Shown piece after piece: positions 6,406-13,025 of a stretch of 13,025 nucleotides of DNA. The DNA is taken from assembly GCA_010027105.1 (NCBI GenBank), contig RGVT01000042.1, positions 1 through 13,025 of the forward strand, read 5' to 3'. The position numbers were made by a program, and so were the translations under genes. The DNA comes from Planctomycetia bacterium (GTDB lineage: Bacteria > Planctomycetota > Planctomycetia > Pirellulales > UBA1268). Position 1 is the first letter of the stretch. Each line of letters starts with the position of its first letter. A model generated the notes under the pieces. It was not told the origin of the DNA, searched no databases, and was given only the letters and a program-made list of their open reading frames with translations.

Positions 6406-7175
6406 CCTGTCGGCGGCCGCGGCACAACCCCGCCGCGACCCGGAAACGGGCCGCCCGGCGATGCGTAGGCCTCCAGGGCGTCGACCAGACGCTCGCGAGC
6501 ATCGCCGGGGCGGGCTCGATCGACCTCGGCAACGGCTCGCTCACGACGGGCTCCACGACGAGCACGTTCGCCGGCAGCATCACGGGCAACGGCGGCCTCA
6601 CGAAGGCGGGCACCGGCTCGATCGGGGGCGATGCCACGATCGAAGGCATTCACGCGCCGGGCAACTCGCCGGGCATCCAGACGGTGGGCGGCGACCTGGC
6701 CTACACCGCCGGCTCGAGCGTCACCTGGGAACTCGCCGACAACACGGCCGCCCTCGCCGACCGGGGTGTCGAGTTCGACGGCATCGACGTCGGCGGCAAC
6801 CTCACGTTCTCGGGCGCCACGACGCTGAACCTCGCGTTCAACGCCTCCGGCAGCCTCGTCGACTGGAACGACGCCTTCTGGGCGACCGACAAGCTCGGCA
6901 CCGACGGCTGGCTCATCTACGACGTGACGGGCTCGACGACGGGCTTGCTCAATCTCTCGATCAGCGGCACGACGTGGCTCGACGCCGGAGGCAACTCGCT
7001 CACGGCAATCCGGCCCGACGCGTCGTTCGCCCCCGAGCAGGTCGGCGACAACGTGTATCTCACGTTCGTCGCCGTGCCCGAGCCGTCGGCGCTCATCCTC
7101 GCCGGCATCGGCGGGCTGCTGGTGGGCGTCATGGCCCGCAGACGCAAGGCATTGTGCTCTGAGCGGCGCCCCTGA
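6399..7175 (+). CDS. PEP-CTERM sorting-domain protein, apparently truncated at the 5' end
   Basis: 258 codons as an open frame. From about residue 28 it reads as an autotransporter-type beta-repeat surface protein: D-Q-T-L-A-S-I-A-G-A-G-S-I-D-L-G, then F-A-G-S-I-T-G-N-G-G-L-T-K-A-G-T-G, then H-A-P-G-N-S-P-G. It ends with a full PEP-CTERM signal: V-P-E-P-S at 226-230, a hydrophobic span (about 231-245) and R-R-R-K at 247-250, which directs export and processing by an exosortase. The first ~26 residues (many Arg, Pro, Ala) are neither a signal peptide nor repeat-like, and no ribosome site precedes the ATG. Exported PEP-CTERM proteins need an N-terminal signal peptide, so this is best read as the 3' part of a larger gene whose 5' end was lost near 6470-6485. 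Probably a pseudogene in effect. Confidence 0.65.
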   Translation: MSTCRRPRHNPAATRKRAARRCVGLQGVDQTLASIAGAGSIDLGNGSLTTGSTTSTFAGSITGNGGLTKAGTGSIGGDATIEGIHAPGNSPGIQTVGGDLAYTAGSSVTWELADNTAALADRGVEFDGIDVGGNLTFSGATTLNLAFNASGSLVDWNDAFWATDKLGTDGWLIYDVTGSTTGLLNLSISGTTWLDAGGNSLTAIRPDASFAPEQVGDNVYLTFVAVPEPSALILAGIGGLLVGVMARRRKALCSERRP

Positions 7176-7348
7176 CGATGACCGAAACCAGCTTTGCGTG
7201 CAGATCTGGTCACGGGTGTTCCGGCATGCGCGGCGGAAGGCGCTAGAATGATGTTGATTGCCCTCTCCTGTATAGTTTGGACAGATCTTTCCCAATCGAC
7301 GGAGATCGAGGCGGTTGGTGACGGCACACGAGATGGAGTCTCACGACC
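7176..7348. other. Lower-GC gap before the toxin-antitoxin pair
   Basis: 173 bp with no gene that I can support. A hand count of bases 7261-7320 gives 32 of 60 G+C, well below the surroundings. TAGAAT (7244-7249) and TATAGT (7271-7276) could be -10 boxes, but neither has a good -35 at proper spacing. The promoter of the next gene probably lies here. Confidence 0.35.
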
Positions 7349-7600
7349 ATGGATGAGCGGCAGTTACTCGATCGGATCGTCACAGATCCGCAAATCTTTG
7401 GTGGCAAACCTATCATTCGTGGCCGACGGCTCGCCGTGGAGCACGTGCTCGGAATGCTCGCAGCCGGCGATGATGTCTCGACGATCCTTACCCACTATCC
7501 GTGGCTCGAGCCGGATGACATTCGCGCGTGTCTGGTGTTTGCTCGTCGACTGGTGGGCCATGAACGGTGGGAACCGTTTCCGGTTGTCTCTGCGTCATGA
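7349..7600 (+). CDS. DUF433 family antitoxin
   Basis: 83 residues. It carries the DUF433 hallmark near the N-terminus: I-x-x-D-P-x-I-x-G-G-K-P-I-I-R-G-R-R (10-27 region), followed by a helical segment (H-V-L-G-M-L-A-A-G) and L-T-H-Y-P-W-L-E-P-D-D-I-R-A (47-60), the conserved 'YP-L-DI-A' helix-turn-helix part. The family is the usual partner of DUF5615 PIN-like proteins and is taken to be a DNA-binding antitoxin that represses its own operon. The ATG at 7349 begins the conserved region; GGAG ten bases upstream is a weak ribosome site. Its TGA stop overlaps the next gene's ATG (ATGA), indicating translational coupling. Base composition is lower in GC than neighbours (34 of 60 in 7381-7440), suggesting transfer. 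Confidence 0.9.
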   Translation: MDERQLLDRIVTDPQIFGGKPIIRGRRLAVEHVLGMLAAGDDVSTILTHYPWLEPDDIRACLVFARRLVGHERWEPFPVVSAS

Positions 7601-7953
7601 AACTGCTTCTCGACGCGTGTTTGTCGGGAAAGGCGGCAGAATCACTCCGTGCATCCGGCCATGATGTGGCGTGGGTCGGAGATTGGCCTGCGGATCCAGG
7701 TGATGCTGCGATACTCGCGCGGGCTTCGGAGGAAGGCCGTATTGTCGTAACGCTTGACAAGGATTTTGGTGAACTCGCGGTCGTTCACGGCAGGTCGCAC
7801 AGTGGCATCATCCGGCTTGTGGACTGCTCCGTCATGCGACAGGCCGCTACGTGCGAACTCGTGCTTGAACGGCATGGTGCGCTGCTTTCGGCCGGAGGAA
7901 TCGTGACGGCTGAGCCAGGGAGGCTGAGGGTTCGACCTGCAAGTGAAGCCTAG
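7597..7953 (+). CDS. DUF5615 PIN-like toxin
   Basis: 118 residues, the usual size. PIN-like acidic residues are in place: Asp6 in L-L-L-D-A-C-L-S, Asp36 in P-G-D-A-A-I-L, Glu45/46 in A-S-E-E-G-R-I-V-V, and Asp54 and Asp56 in T-L-D-K-D-F-G-E-L. PIN domains are Mg-dependent RNases; DUF5615 is the VapC-like toxin commonly paired with DUF433. The family usually begins D-E-N-L or D-Q-N-L; here it is D-A-C-L, a substitution at the residue after the first Asp. The start is the ATG at 7597, overlapping the antitoxin stop by ATGA. An upstream in-frame ATG at 7567 would add ten residues that lie inside the antitoxin and are not family-like. Target RNA unknown. Confidence 0.88.
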   Translation: MKLLLDACLSGKAAESLRASGHDVAWVGDWPADPGDAAILARASEEGRIVVTLDKDFGELAVVHGRSHSGIIRLVDCSVMRQAATCELVLERHGALLSAGGIVTAEPGRLRVRPASEA

Positions 7954-7988
7954 CCGCGCAAGCCCGCGTCGTCGGCCTGTCCAATTGT

Positions 7989-8006
7989 GGTGGCTGTCAC
8001 CTTTTC
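7989..8006 (+). terminator. Possible weak terminator after the toxin gene
   Basis: GGTG-GCTGT-CACC followed directly by TTTTCT, 36 bases past the toxin stop and just before the convergent ATPase stop codon. The stem is only four pairs, so the call is tentative. Confidence 0.3.
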
Positions 8007-9794
8007 TCAGAGCGCGTCCTCGGTGCGGAGCGTGACCTCGATCAGCCGCTCCATCACCTCGGCGGGCGACTCGTGCGGGAAGTTCGTGAGCACGACCTCC
8101 TTCGCATACAGCTTGCCGACGTAGCGGCGGTGCTTGGCGGCCGAGGCCCGGCTCGCCAGAAAATCGCGGTGGGCCGAGTTGATCACGATCTCGTTGGCGG
8201 CCGCGTCGTAACGACTGCGCCGGGCGTGACCGTGCTCGGCCTCGAGACGGTAGCCGGGCAGGCCGCGGCCGCCGGCCCCGTCGGTGTCGGCGTCGAGAAC
8301 GAACTTCAGTTCCGCGCGGTCGCCCACCTCGACGTCCGCCTGCCGCGCGGTCGCCTCGACGACCACGATCCCGGCGTCCGTCGAGGCCACGCGGCACGTG
8401 GCCACGTCGGCCGCGATGGCGGCCGTGCCCGAGACGAGCCGCCACGCGATCGCCACGCCGCCGGCGATCGGCGTGCCGTCGGCGTCGCAGGGCGTGGCCG
8501 TGAACAGGCACGAGCCGCCGGGCGGGCGGCGGGGCCGCCGCGGGCTGATCCGCACGGAGGCGAGGGGCCCGGGCTCGCCGGCGAACAGCGGGGCGGCCGG
8601 GGCACCGCCGCTCCCGGGGTCGCGCGCCCGCGGCGTGGCGCTCGAACCGGTGCCAGTGCCCCCCCGGTCCTGGAGCGCCGGCTCCGTCTTCGGGATGTCG
8701 AAAAACAGGTATTCCTCGGCGGGCAGGGCGGCGAGGGCCGAGGCGAAGGCCTTGTGGACCTGCTTGAGCAGCTGCCGGCTGGCCCGCTCCGCCTCCGCCC
8801 GCTCGCGCTCGGCCACCACGGCGGCGACGTCGGCCGCGATCGCGGGGGCCGCGGCCACGAGGGCGTCGAGTGCCGCGTCGGGAACGATGCCGGAGCGCGT
8901 GCCGGGGGCGAGGGCCAGGGCCTCGAAATCGATCGATCCCTCCAGGCGTCGGTCGGTCCAGGGGGGCTGCTGGAACGCGAGCAGTTCCGTGATGTCGGCG
9001 AGCACCCGCGTGCCGTCCTTGCAGATCGCGATGCCGCCGGTGCCGGAGGCGTCGTCGCCGCGCAGGTAGATCTCGACGGCCACGTCGCCGAGCGGCGTCG
9101 GATAGCGGCGCGGAATCTCCAGCCGCTCGCCGTCGAACTCGCGGGGCACGACCCGGATCTCCCGGCGGGCCACCGCGTCGACCACGTCGATCGTCACGCC
9201 GGTGCGGCGGATGCGGTCGCGGAGTTCGGCCGAGAGATAGCGGGCGATCTTTTCGCCGGTGACGAGGCTCTTGGTCGTCTCGAGGAGCGGGCCCACGAGC
9301 ACCCGCGTGCCCCGCTCTGCCAGCCGCCCCTTGGCCGGCTGAATCGAGTAGTGCCGCTTGCCGCGCACGAGGTGGAGTTCGCGGGGCGGCCCCCCGCCTC
9401 CCCCCGAGGTGATGCGGAGTTCCTCGCCCAGGCTCCAGAAGCTCAACAGCCCGATGCCGAATTCCCCGTGCACCCCCTGCCGCTGGCCGGCGCCGAGATG
9501 CCGCTTCATCGAATCGCAGAGGTGCGTGGCGATGCGCTCGAAATCGGCCGCGCCGGATGCATCGGGGGCCACGCCCCGGCCGTCGTCGGCCACTTCCAGG
9601 AACAGCTGGCCCCGCGATCGGCGGCGCATGATCCGCACGCCCGCGGCCCCGGCGTCGATCGCGTTTTCCGCGAGTTCGCAGATCGCCTTGAGAGGATGCG
9701 TCTGCGAAAGCGCGATGATCGTGATCGCGTTCCACTGGTCGCCGATTTTGAGCGTGCCGGTGGTGGCCGCGGCGGGTGACGGTGAGGTCTTCAT
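8007..9794 (-). CDS. GHKL-fold (Hsp90/MutL-like) ATPase with Ig-like insert, unknown role
   Basis: 595 residues from the ATG at 9792-9794. The N-terminal part is a GHKL ATP-binding domain: N-box E-L-A-E-N-A-I-D-A-G-A at 40-50 with Asn44, G1 box D-D-G-R-G-V at 70-75, and G2/lid G-E-F-G-I-G at 110-115. The E-x-x-x-N with downstream S-F-W-S-L-G is closer to MutL, Hsp90 and topoisomerase VI than to histidine kinases. No phospho-acceptor His domain, no membrane span and no MutL endonuclease motif are visible. A second domain spans about 135-310, a Glu/Arg/Ala helix about 325-345, a Pro/Gly linker about 375-410, a beta-rich stretch like a bacterial Ig-like domain about 411-500, and a conserved-looking end with K-L-Y-A-K-E-V-V-L-T-N-F-P (561-573). 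The frame stays open to 10022, but that stretch holds the divergent control region and low-complexity Arg/Pro. No strong ribosome site. Confidence 0.72.
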   Translation of the reverse strand: MKTSPSPAAATTGTLKIGDQWNAITIIALSQTHPLKAICELAENAIDAGAAGVRIMRRRSRGQLFLEVADDGRGVAPDASGAADFERIATHLCDSMKRHLGAGQRQGVHGEFGIGLLSFWSLGEELRITSGGGGGPPRELHLVRGKRHYSIQPAKGRLAERGTRVLVGPLLETTKSLVTGEKIARYLSAELRDRIRRTGVTIDVVDAVARREIRVVPREFDGERLEIPRRYPTPLGDVAVEIYLRGDDASGTGGIAICKDGTRVLADITELLAFQQPPWTDRRLEGSIDFEALALAPGTRSGIVPDAALDALVAAAPAIAADVAAVVAERERAEAERASRQLLKQVHKAFASALAALPAEEYLFFDIPKTEPALQDRGGTGTGSSATPRARDPGSGGAPAAPLFAGEPGPLASVRISPRRPRRPPGGSCLFTATPCDADGTPIAGGVAIAWRLVSGTAAIAADVATCRVASTDAGIVVVEATARQADVEVGDRAELKFVLDADTDGAGGRGLPGYRLEAEHGHARRSRYDAAANEIVINSAHRDFLASRASAAKHRRYVGKLYAKEVVLTNFPHESPAEVMERLIEVTLRTEDAL

Positions 9795-9851
9795 CGGGCG
9801 GGGCGATCTATCGGCCGTCACGGACGGCGGCATCCCGGGGGAACGGCCGCG

Positions 9852-9880
9852 AGTGTACATCCGTGGACAAGGGGTGCGAA
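9852..9880 (-). promoter_or_regulatory. Candidate promoter for the GHKL ATPase gene
   Basis: Minus-strand TTCGCA (9880-9875) and TACACT (9857-9852), each four of six to the sigma-70 consensus, 17 bases apart. Transcription would begin near 9845, about 50 bases before the ATG at 9794, which supports that start over upstream ones. The boxes are weak. Confidence 0.35.
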
Positions 9881-9901
9881 CGGCCCGGGGCGCCGGGCGG
9901 C

Positions 9902-9929
9902 TTGACGGCCGGCGGGGGACCGCTATTCT
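9902..9929 (+). promoter_or_regulatory. Candidate promoter for the LysR-family gene
   Basis: TTGACG (9902-9907, five of six) and TATTCT (9924-9929, four of six) with a 16-base spacer. Predicted start near 9936, giving a leader of about 90 bases before the regulator's ATG. Confidence 0.45.
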
Positions 9930-9931
9930 GT

Positions 9932-9964
9932 ATCTGATTTCCAGATGATGCACGGCGGCATCAT
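9932..9964. promoter_or_regulatory. LysR-type operator: T-N11-A box and adjoining palindrome
   Basis: ATCTG-ATTTC-CAGAT (9932-9946) is a perfect inverted repeat in the classic LysR form ATC-N9-GAT, with T-N11-A at 9933 and 9945. A second perfect palindrome overlaps its right end: ATGATGC (9945-9951), six-base spacer, GCATCAT (9958-9964). Both sit at or just past the predicted transcription start of the lysR-type gene, a position that fits autorepression. The tract is visibly richer in A+T than its flanks. Confidence 0.55.
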
Positions 9965-10027
9965 TCGATTTGCTAATCACGGACGAGGTCGCTTCATCCC
10001 CGGGGCCGCGGCGCGAGCGCACGTCCC

Positions 10028-10951
10028 ATGAATCTCAAGTCCCTGAAAATCTTCTGCGACATCGTTTCCCGGCGCAGCTTTTCCCGCGCGGCCGAGGACA
10101 ACGGCATCTCGCAGTCGGGGGCGAGCCAGGTGGTGAGCCAGCTGGAGGGCCGCCTCGGCGTGCAACTCATCGAACGATCGAAGCGGCCGCTCGTTCCCAC
10201 GCGCGAGGGGCGGGTGTTCTACGACGGCTGTCGCAAGGTGATCACCGCATACGATGCCCTCGAGGACGAGGTGCGGTCGCTCCACCAGGAGGTGGCGGGC
10301 CGCGTCCGCGTGGCGGCGATCTATTCCGTCGGTCTTCACCACATGAGCCGCCACGTGCAGGAGTTCACGGCGCGGCATCCCCGGGCCACCGTGCGGCTGG
10401 AGTATCTCCACCCCGACCGCGTACTCGAATCGGTGGAGCAGGGGCAGGCCGACGTCGGCATCGTCAGCTATCCGCGCACCACCCGCACGATCGAGGCGGA
10501 GCCGTGGCGCGAGGAGCCGATCGTGCTCGTGTGCGCGCCCGGCCACGCCTTCGCCGACCGCGTGCAGGTGTCCCTCAAGGAGCTGCACGGCCAGCGGATG
10601 GTGGGATTCGACCCCGACCTGGTCATCCGCCACGAGCTCGACAGGGCGCTCGCCGCGCACGGCGCCGAGCCTGCCGTCGTGATGGAGTTCGACAACATCG
10701 AGACGATCAAGCGGGCCGTCGAGATCGACGCGGGCGTGGCCCTGCTCCCGGAGCCGACGGTCGGCCGCGAGGTCGCCGCCGGCACGCTGTGCACCGTGCG
10801 GCTCGCCGGCGAGGAGCTCGTGCGGCCGCTCGGCATCATCTCCGCGCGGGGCAAGCCGCTGCCCCCCACCGTCCGCCGGTTCGTCGAACTGCTCCACGGC
10901 CGCGGCAGTGAAGCCGTCGCCGCGGCTCCACCGCTTCCCGCCCACGCCTGA
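10028..10951 (+). CDS. LysR-family transcriptional regulator
   Basis: 307 residues, the usual LysR length. The N-terminal winged helix-turn-helix is clear: L-K-I-F-C-D-I-V at 6-13, S-F-S-R-A-A-E at 17-23, then S-Q-S-G-A-S-Q-V-V-S-Q-L-E at 28-40 and L-G-V-Q-L-I-E-R at 43-50. A helical linker (about 60-88) leads to the effector-binding domain (about 90-297), with the typical G-R-V-R-V-A-A start and Q-G-Q-A-D-V-G-I-V block. The effector cannot be told. It is divergent from the GHKL ATPase gene (233-bp gap carrying LysR-type palindromes) and 54 bp upstream of gltB on the same strand. In Bacillus the LysR protein GltC controls glutamate synthase, so gltB is a reasonable target, though the operators seen lie before the regulator. 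ATG at 10028 begins the conserved region; no clear ribosome site. Confidence 0.93.
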   Translation: MNLKSLKIFCDIVSRRSFSRAAEDNGISQSGASQVVSQLEGRLGVQLIERSKRPLVPTREGRVFYDGCRKVITAYDALEDEVRSLHQEVAGRVRVAAIYSVGLHHMSRHVQEFTARHPRATVRLEYLHPDRVLESVEQGQADVGIVSYPRTTRTIEAEPWREEPIVLVCAPGHAFADRVQVSLKELHGQRMVGFDPDLVIRHELDRALAAHGAEPAVVMEFDNIETIKRAVEIDAGVALLPEPTVGREVAAGTLCTVRLAGEELVRPLGIISARGKPLPPTVRRFVELLHGRGSEAVAAAPPLPAHA

Positions 10952-10992
10952 AGACAGCCCGCCCGGCGCCGTTCCACCGCGATCTTCAACCC

Positions 10993-10998
10993 GAAGGA
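10993..10998 (+). promoter_or_regulatory. Ribosome binding site of gltB
   Basis: GAAGGA seven bases before the ATG at 11006-11008. It fixes the start 25 codons ahead of the catalytic cysteine, leaving a short propeptide. Confidence 0.6.
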
Positions 10999-11005
10999 CT
11001 CGATC

Positions 11006-13025
11006 ATGACCCCCGCGCGTCGCTCCCCCGGCCTTCCCGCCCCCCGGGGCCTCTACGATCCCGCGAACGAGCACGATGCCTGCGGAGTCGGCTTCATCGT
11101 CAACATGCACGGGCGCAGGAGCCACGAGATCGTGCGGCGGGCGCTGCAGATCCTCGAGAACCTCACCCACCGGGGCGCCTGCGGCTGCGATCCGCTCACG
11201 GGCGACGGCGCGGGCATTCTCGTGCAGATTCCGCATGACTTTTTCGCGGCCGTCGCGCCGCAGGCCGGCATCCGGCTCCCCGCGGCCGGAGACTGGGCCG
11301 TGGGCAACGTCTTCCTGCCCCCCTCCGAGGGCGACCGCGAGACGGCCGAGCGGTTCTTCGAGCAGGTCTGTCGCGAGGAGGGGCTCGAGTTCCTCGGCTG
11401 GCGCGACGTGCCTACCGACAACCGCGGCATCGGCGGCACCGCCCGCGAGGTGGAGCCCTTCGTGCGGCAGGCGTTCGTGGGGCGCGGAAAGAAGGTCTCC
11501 CGCGACCACTTCGAGTGGAAGCTGTTCGTGGCCCGCAAGCGGTTCGGCATCGAGGTGGGCTCGCTCGGCATCTCGGAGCGGGCGTTCGTCTACGTCTGCT
11601 CGCTGTCGGCGAAGACGGTCGTCTACAAGGGGCTGCTGCTCGCCGACCAGGTGGCGAAGTACTACCCCGACCTCTCCGACCCGGGGTTCACGTCAGCGCT
11701 CGCCCTCGTCCACCAGCGTTACAGCACGAACACCTTCCCCACGTGGGACCTCGCCCACCCCTTCCGCTACATCGCGCACAACGGCGAGATCAACACCGTC
11801 CGCGGCAACACGAACTGGATGCACGCCCGCGAGAGCATGCTGGCGCATCCGGTGTTCGGCCCGGACCTCGACAAGATCAAGCCGGTGATCCGCGACGGCG
11901 GCAGCGACTCAGCCACGTTCGACAACGTGCTCGAACTGCTCGTGCTGGCCGGCCGCCCGCTCGAGGAGGCGGTGAGCATGCTCATCCCCGAGCCGTGGAG
12001 CGGGCATGAGACCATGGCCGACGACCTCAAGGCCTACTACGAGTACCAGGCGTGCCTGATGGAGCCCTGGGACGGCCCGGCGGCGCTCGCCTTCACCGAC
12101 GGCGTGAAGATCGGGGCCACGCTCGACCGCAACGGCCTGCGGCCCGGCCGCTGGTGGCAGATGAAGGACGGGCTCGTCGTGATGGCGAGCGAGGCCGGCG
12201 TCTTGCAGATCCCGCCGGGTGAAGTGGTGCGAAAAGGCCGGCTGCGGCCCGGGCGGATGTTCCTCGTCGACACCAAGGAGGGCCGGATCGTCGAGGACGA
12301 CGAGATCAAGCGGAAGCTCGCCACCGCCAAGCCCTGGCGGGAGTGGATCGCCGCGAACCAGGTGCGGCTCGACGCGCTCGCCGATCCCGCGCACGTGGCC
12401 GAGGTCACGGCCTCGCGGGCGGTGGAACCCGCGGCGGCGCTCGTGGCGGGCGGCAACGGCGCGGGCCACGCGAACGGCAACGGCAACGGCGCCCCGCACG
12501 CCGTCGATCCCTGGCGGGCGGCCGGCGTGGCGGGCGAGCGGTCGAGCCTGCTCGAACTCCAGCGGGCCTTCGGCTTCACGCTCGAGGACCTGAAGGTGAT
12601 CCTCGCGCCCATGGCCACCGACGGCGCCGAGCCGATCGGCTCGATGGGCAACGACACGCCCCTGGCCGTGCTCTCCGACCGGCCCCAACTGCTCGCCAAC
12701 TACTTCAAGCAGCTCTTCGCGCAGGTGACCAATCCCCCGCTCGACGCGATCCGCGAGGAGATCATCACGTCGATGATCACCACGATCGGCAGCGAGGGGA
12801 ACCTGCTGGCGACGACGCCGGAGCAGGCCCGGCTGCTGCGGCTCGAATCGCCGGTGATCACCAACGCCGAGTGCGCGCGGATCAAGTCGCTCCGCCAGCC
12901 GGGGCTCGTGGCGCAGACGATCTCGCTTGTGTTTCCGGCCGCCGAGGGTGCCGCGGGCATGCGGAAGCGGCTCGACGCCCTGCGGGCGGAGGCGTCGGCG
13001 GCCCTGCGGGAGGGCGCCACGATCC
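11006..13025 (+). CDS. gltB: Glutamate synthase large subunit, N-terminal part (runs off right edge)
   Basis: Makes two glutamates from glutamine and 2-oxoglutarate (GOGAT). 673 codons are visible out of about 1,500 in the family. The N-terminal class II glutamine amidotransferase starts at Cys26 in H-D-A-C-G-V-G-F; this cysteine becomes the N-terminal nucleophile after removal of a 25-residue propeptide. Other family blocks: T-H-R-G-A-C-G, T-G-D-G-A-G-I, H-Q-R-Y-S-T-N-T-F-P-T-W (236-247) and H-N-G-E-I-N-T-V-R-G-N-T-N-W (258-271). R-N-G-L-R-P-G-R follows further on. The central domain opens near 515 with F-G-F-T, then M-G-N-D-T-P-L-A-V-L-S-D-R. Between the two domains is a Gly/Asn/Ala-rich linker (482-495) not usual for the family. 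FMN and iron-sulfur regions lie beyond the edge, so NADPH or ferredoxin type cannot be decided; a gltD partner would be expected downstream if NADPH-dependent. Confidence 0.96.
   Translation, partial: MTPARRSPGLPAPRGLYDPANEHDACGVGFIVNMHGRRSHEIVRRALQILENLTHRGACGCDPLTGDGAGILVQIPHDFFAAVAPQAGIRLPAAGDWAVGNVFLPPSEGDRETAERFFEQVCREEGLEFLGWRDVPTDNRGIGGTAREVEPFVRQAFVGRGKKVSRDHFEWKLFVARKRFGIEVGSLGISERAFVYVCSLSAKTVVYKGLLLADQVAKYYPDLSDPGFTSALALVHQRYSTNTFPTWDLAHPFRYIAHNGEINTVRGNTNWMHARESMLAHPVFGPDLDKIKPVIRDGGSDSATFDNVLELLVLAGRPLEEAVSMLIPEPWSGHETMADDLKAYYEYQACLMEPWDGPAALAFTDGVKIGATLDRNGLRPGRWWQMKDGLVVMASEAGVLQIPPGEVVRKGRLRPGRMFLVDTKEGRIVEDDEIKRKLATAKPWREWIAANQVRLDALADPAHVAEVTASRAVEPAAALVAGGNGAGHANGNGNGAPHAVDPWRAAGVAGERSSLLELQRAFGFTLEDLKVILAPMATDGAEPIGSMGNDTPLAVLSDRPQLLANYFKQLFAQVTNPPLDAIREEIITSMITTIGSEGNLLATTPEQARLLRLESPVITNAECARIKSLRQPGLVAQTISLVFPAAEGAAGMRKRLDALRAEASAALREGATI

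Noticed and set aside
6402..7295. Minus-strand frame of 297 codons opposite the PEP-CTERM gene
   Set aside because: No motif; the plus strand holds a recognisable beta-repeat and PEP-CTERM signal.
8073..9779. Plus-strand frame of 568 codons opposite the GHKL ATPase gene, and a minus frame of 697 codons in another phase
   Set aside because: Both are Arg/Gly/Ala/His-rich shadows with no motif; the ATPase frame contains the complete N, G1 and G2 boxes.
9795..10022. N-terminal extension of the GHKL ATPase to 10022
   Set aside because: It would run through the LysR-type palindromes and both candidate promoters, and its translation is low-complexity Arg/Pro without conservation-like features.
9977..11509. 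Minus-strand frame of 510 codons across the lysR-type gene and gltB
   Set aside because: It crosses two clear genes and an intergenic gap on the other strand and shows no family signature.

Overview
This window is GC-rich DNA (mostly about 65-75% G+C by eye) with dense genes on both strands. It most likely comes from a planctomycete. The pointers are a PEP-CTERM sorting signal on an autotransporter-type beta-repeat protein, an OprP-like porin, short 'CAGGCTTCAGCCTG' intergenic repeats and the general look of the proteins. The phylum is an inference from these features; no rRNA gene is present to confirm it.

Layout, left to right. (1) The last 87 codons of an elongation factor G gene run off the left edge (+). 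(2) A 437-bp gene-free stretch holds two direct copies and one inverted copy of a 28-bp hairpin repeat, and between them a roughly 330-bp structured element with inverted ends. The two convergent genes that flank it both stop inside a repeat copy. (3) An arginine-biosynthesis operon on the minus strand, transcribed argB -> argD -> argF: N-acetylglutamate kinase with the N-helix of arginine-inhibited enzymes, acetylornithine aminotransferase, and ornithine carbamoyltransferase. (4) Upstream of it on the same strand lies an outer-membrane porin-like protein. (5) Next comes a coiled-coil protein with a PD-(D/E)XK-like C-terminal domain, read on the minus strand from a near-consensus sigma-70 promoter. 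(6) Back to back with that promoter is a PEP-CTERM protein (+) that looks cut off at its 5' end. (7) A lower-GC, probably acquired DUF433 / PIN-like (DUF5615) toxin-antitoxin pair (+) follows. (8) A 595-codon GHKL-type ATPase (-) is divergent from (9) a LysR-family regulator (+), with LysR-type operator palindromes in the gap. (10) The large subunit of glutamate synthase (gltB, +) starts 54 bp after the regulator and runs off the right edge.

Two nitrogen-metabolism themes flank an accessory middle. The arg genes turn glutamate into citrulline by way of ornithine, and gltB makes glutamate; the LysR regulator next to gltB is a candidate GltC-like controller. The middle (about 5.5-8.0 kb) mixes a nuclease-like coiled-coil gene, a truncated surface-protein gene and a toxin-antitoxin pair. 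It looks like a rearranged, transfer-prone segment.

No rRNA, tRNA, CRISPR array or insertion-sequence transposase was seen. Many long open frames opposite the real genes are artefacts of high GC and were left out. I see no clear new defence system. The least explained items are the repeat-bounded element between the first two genes and the GHKL ATPase with its Ig-like insert.
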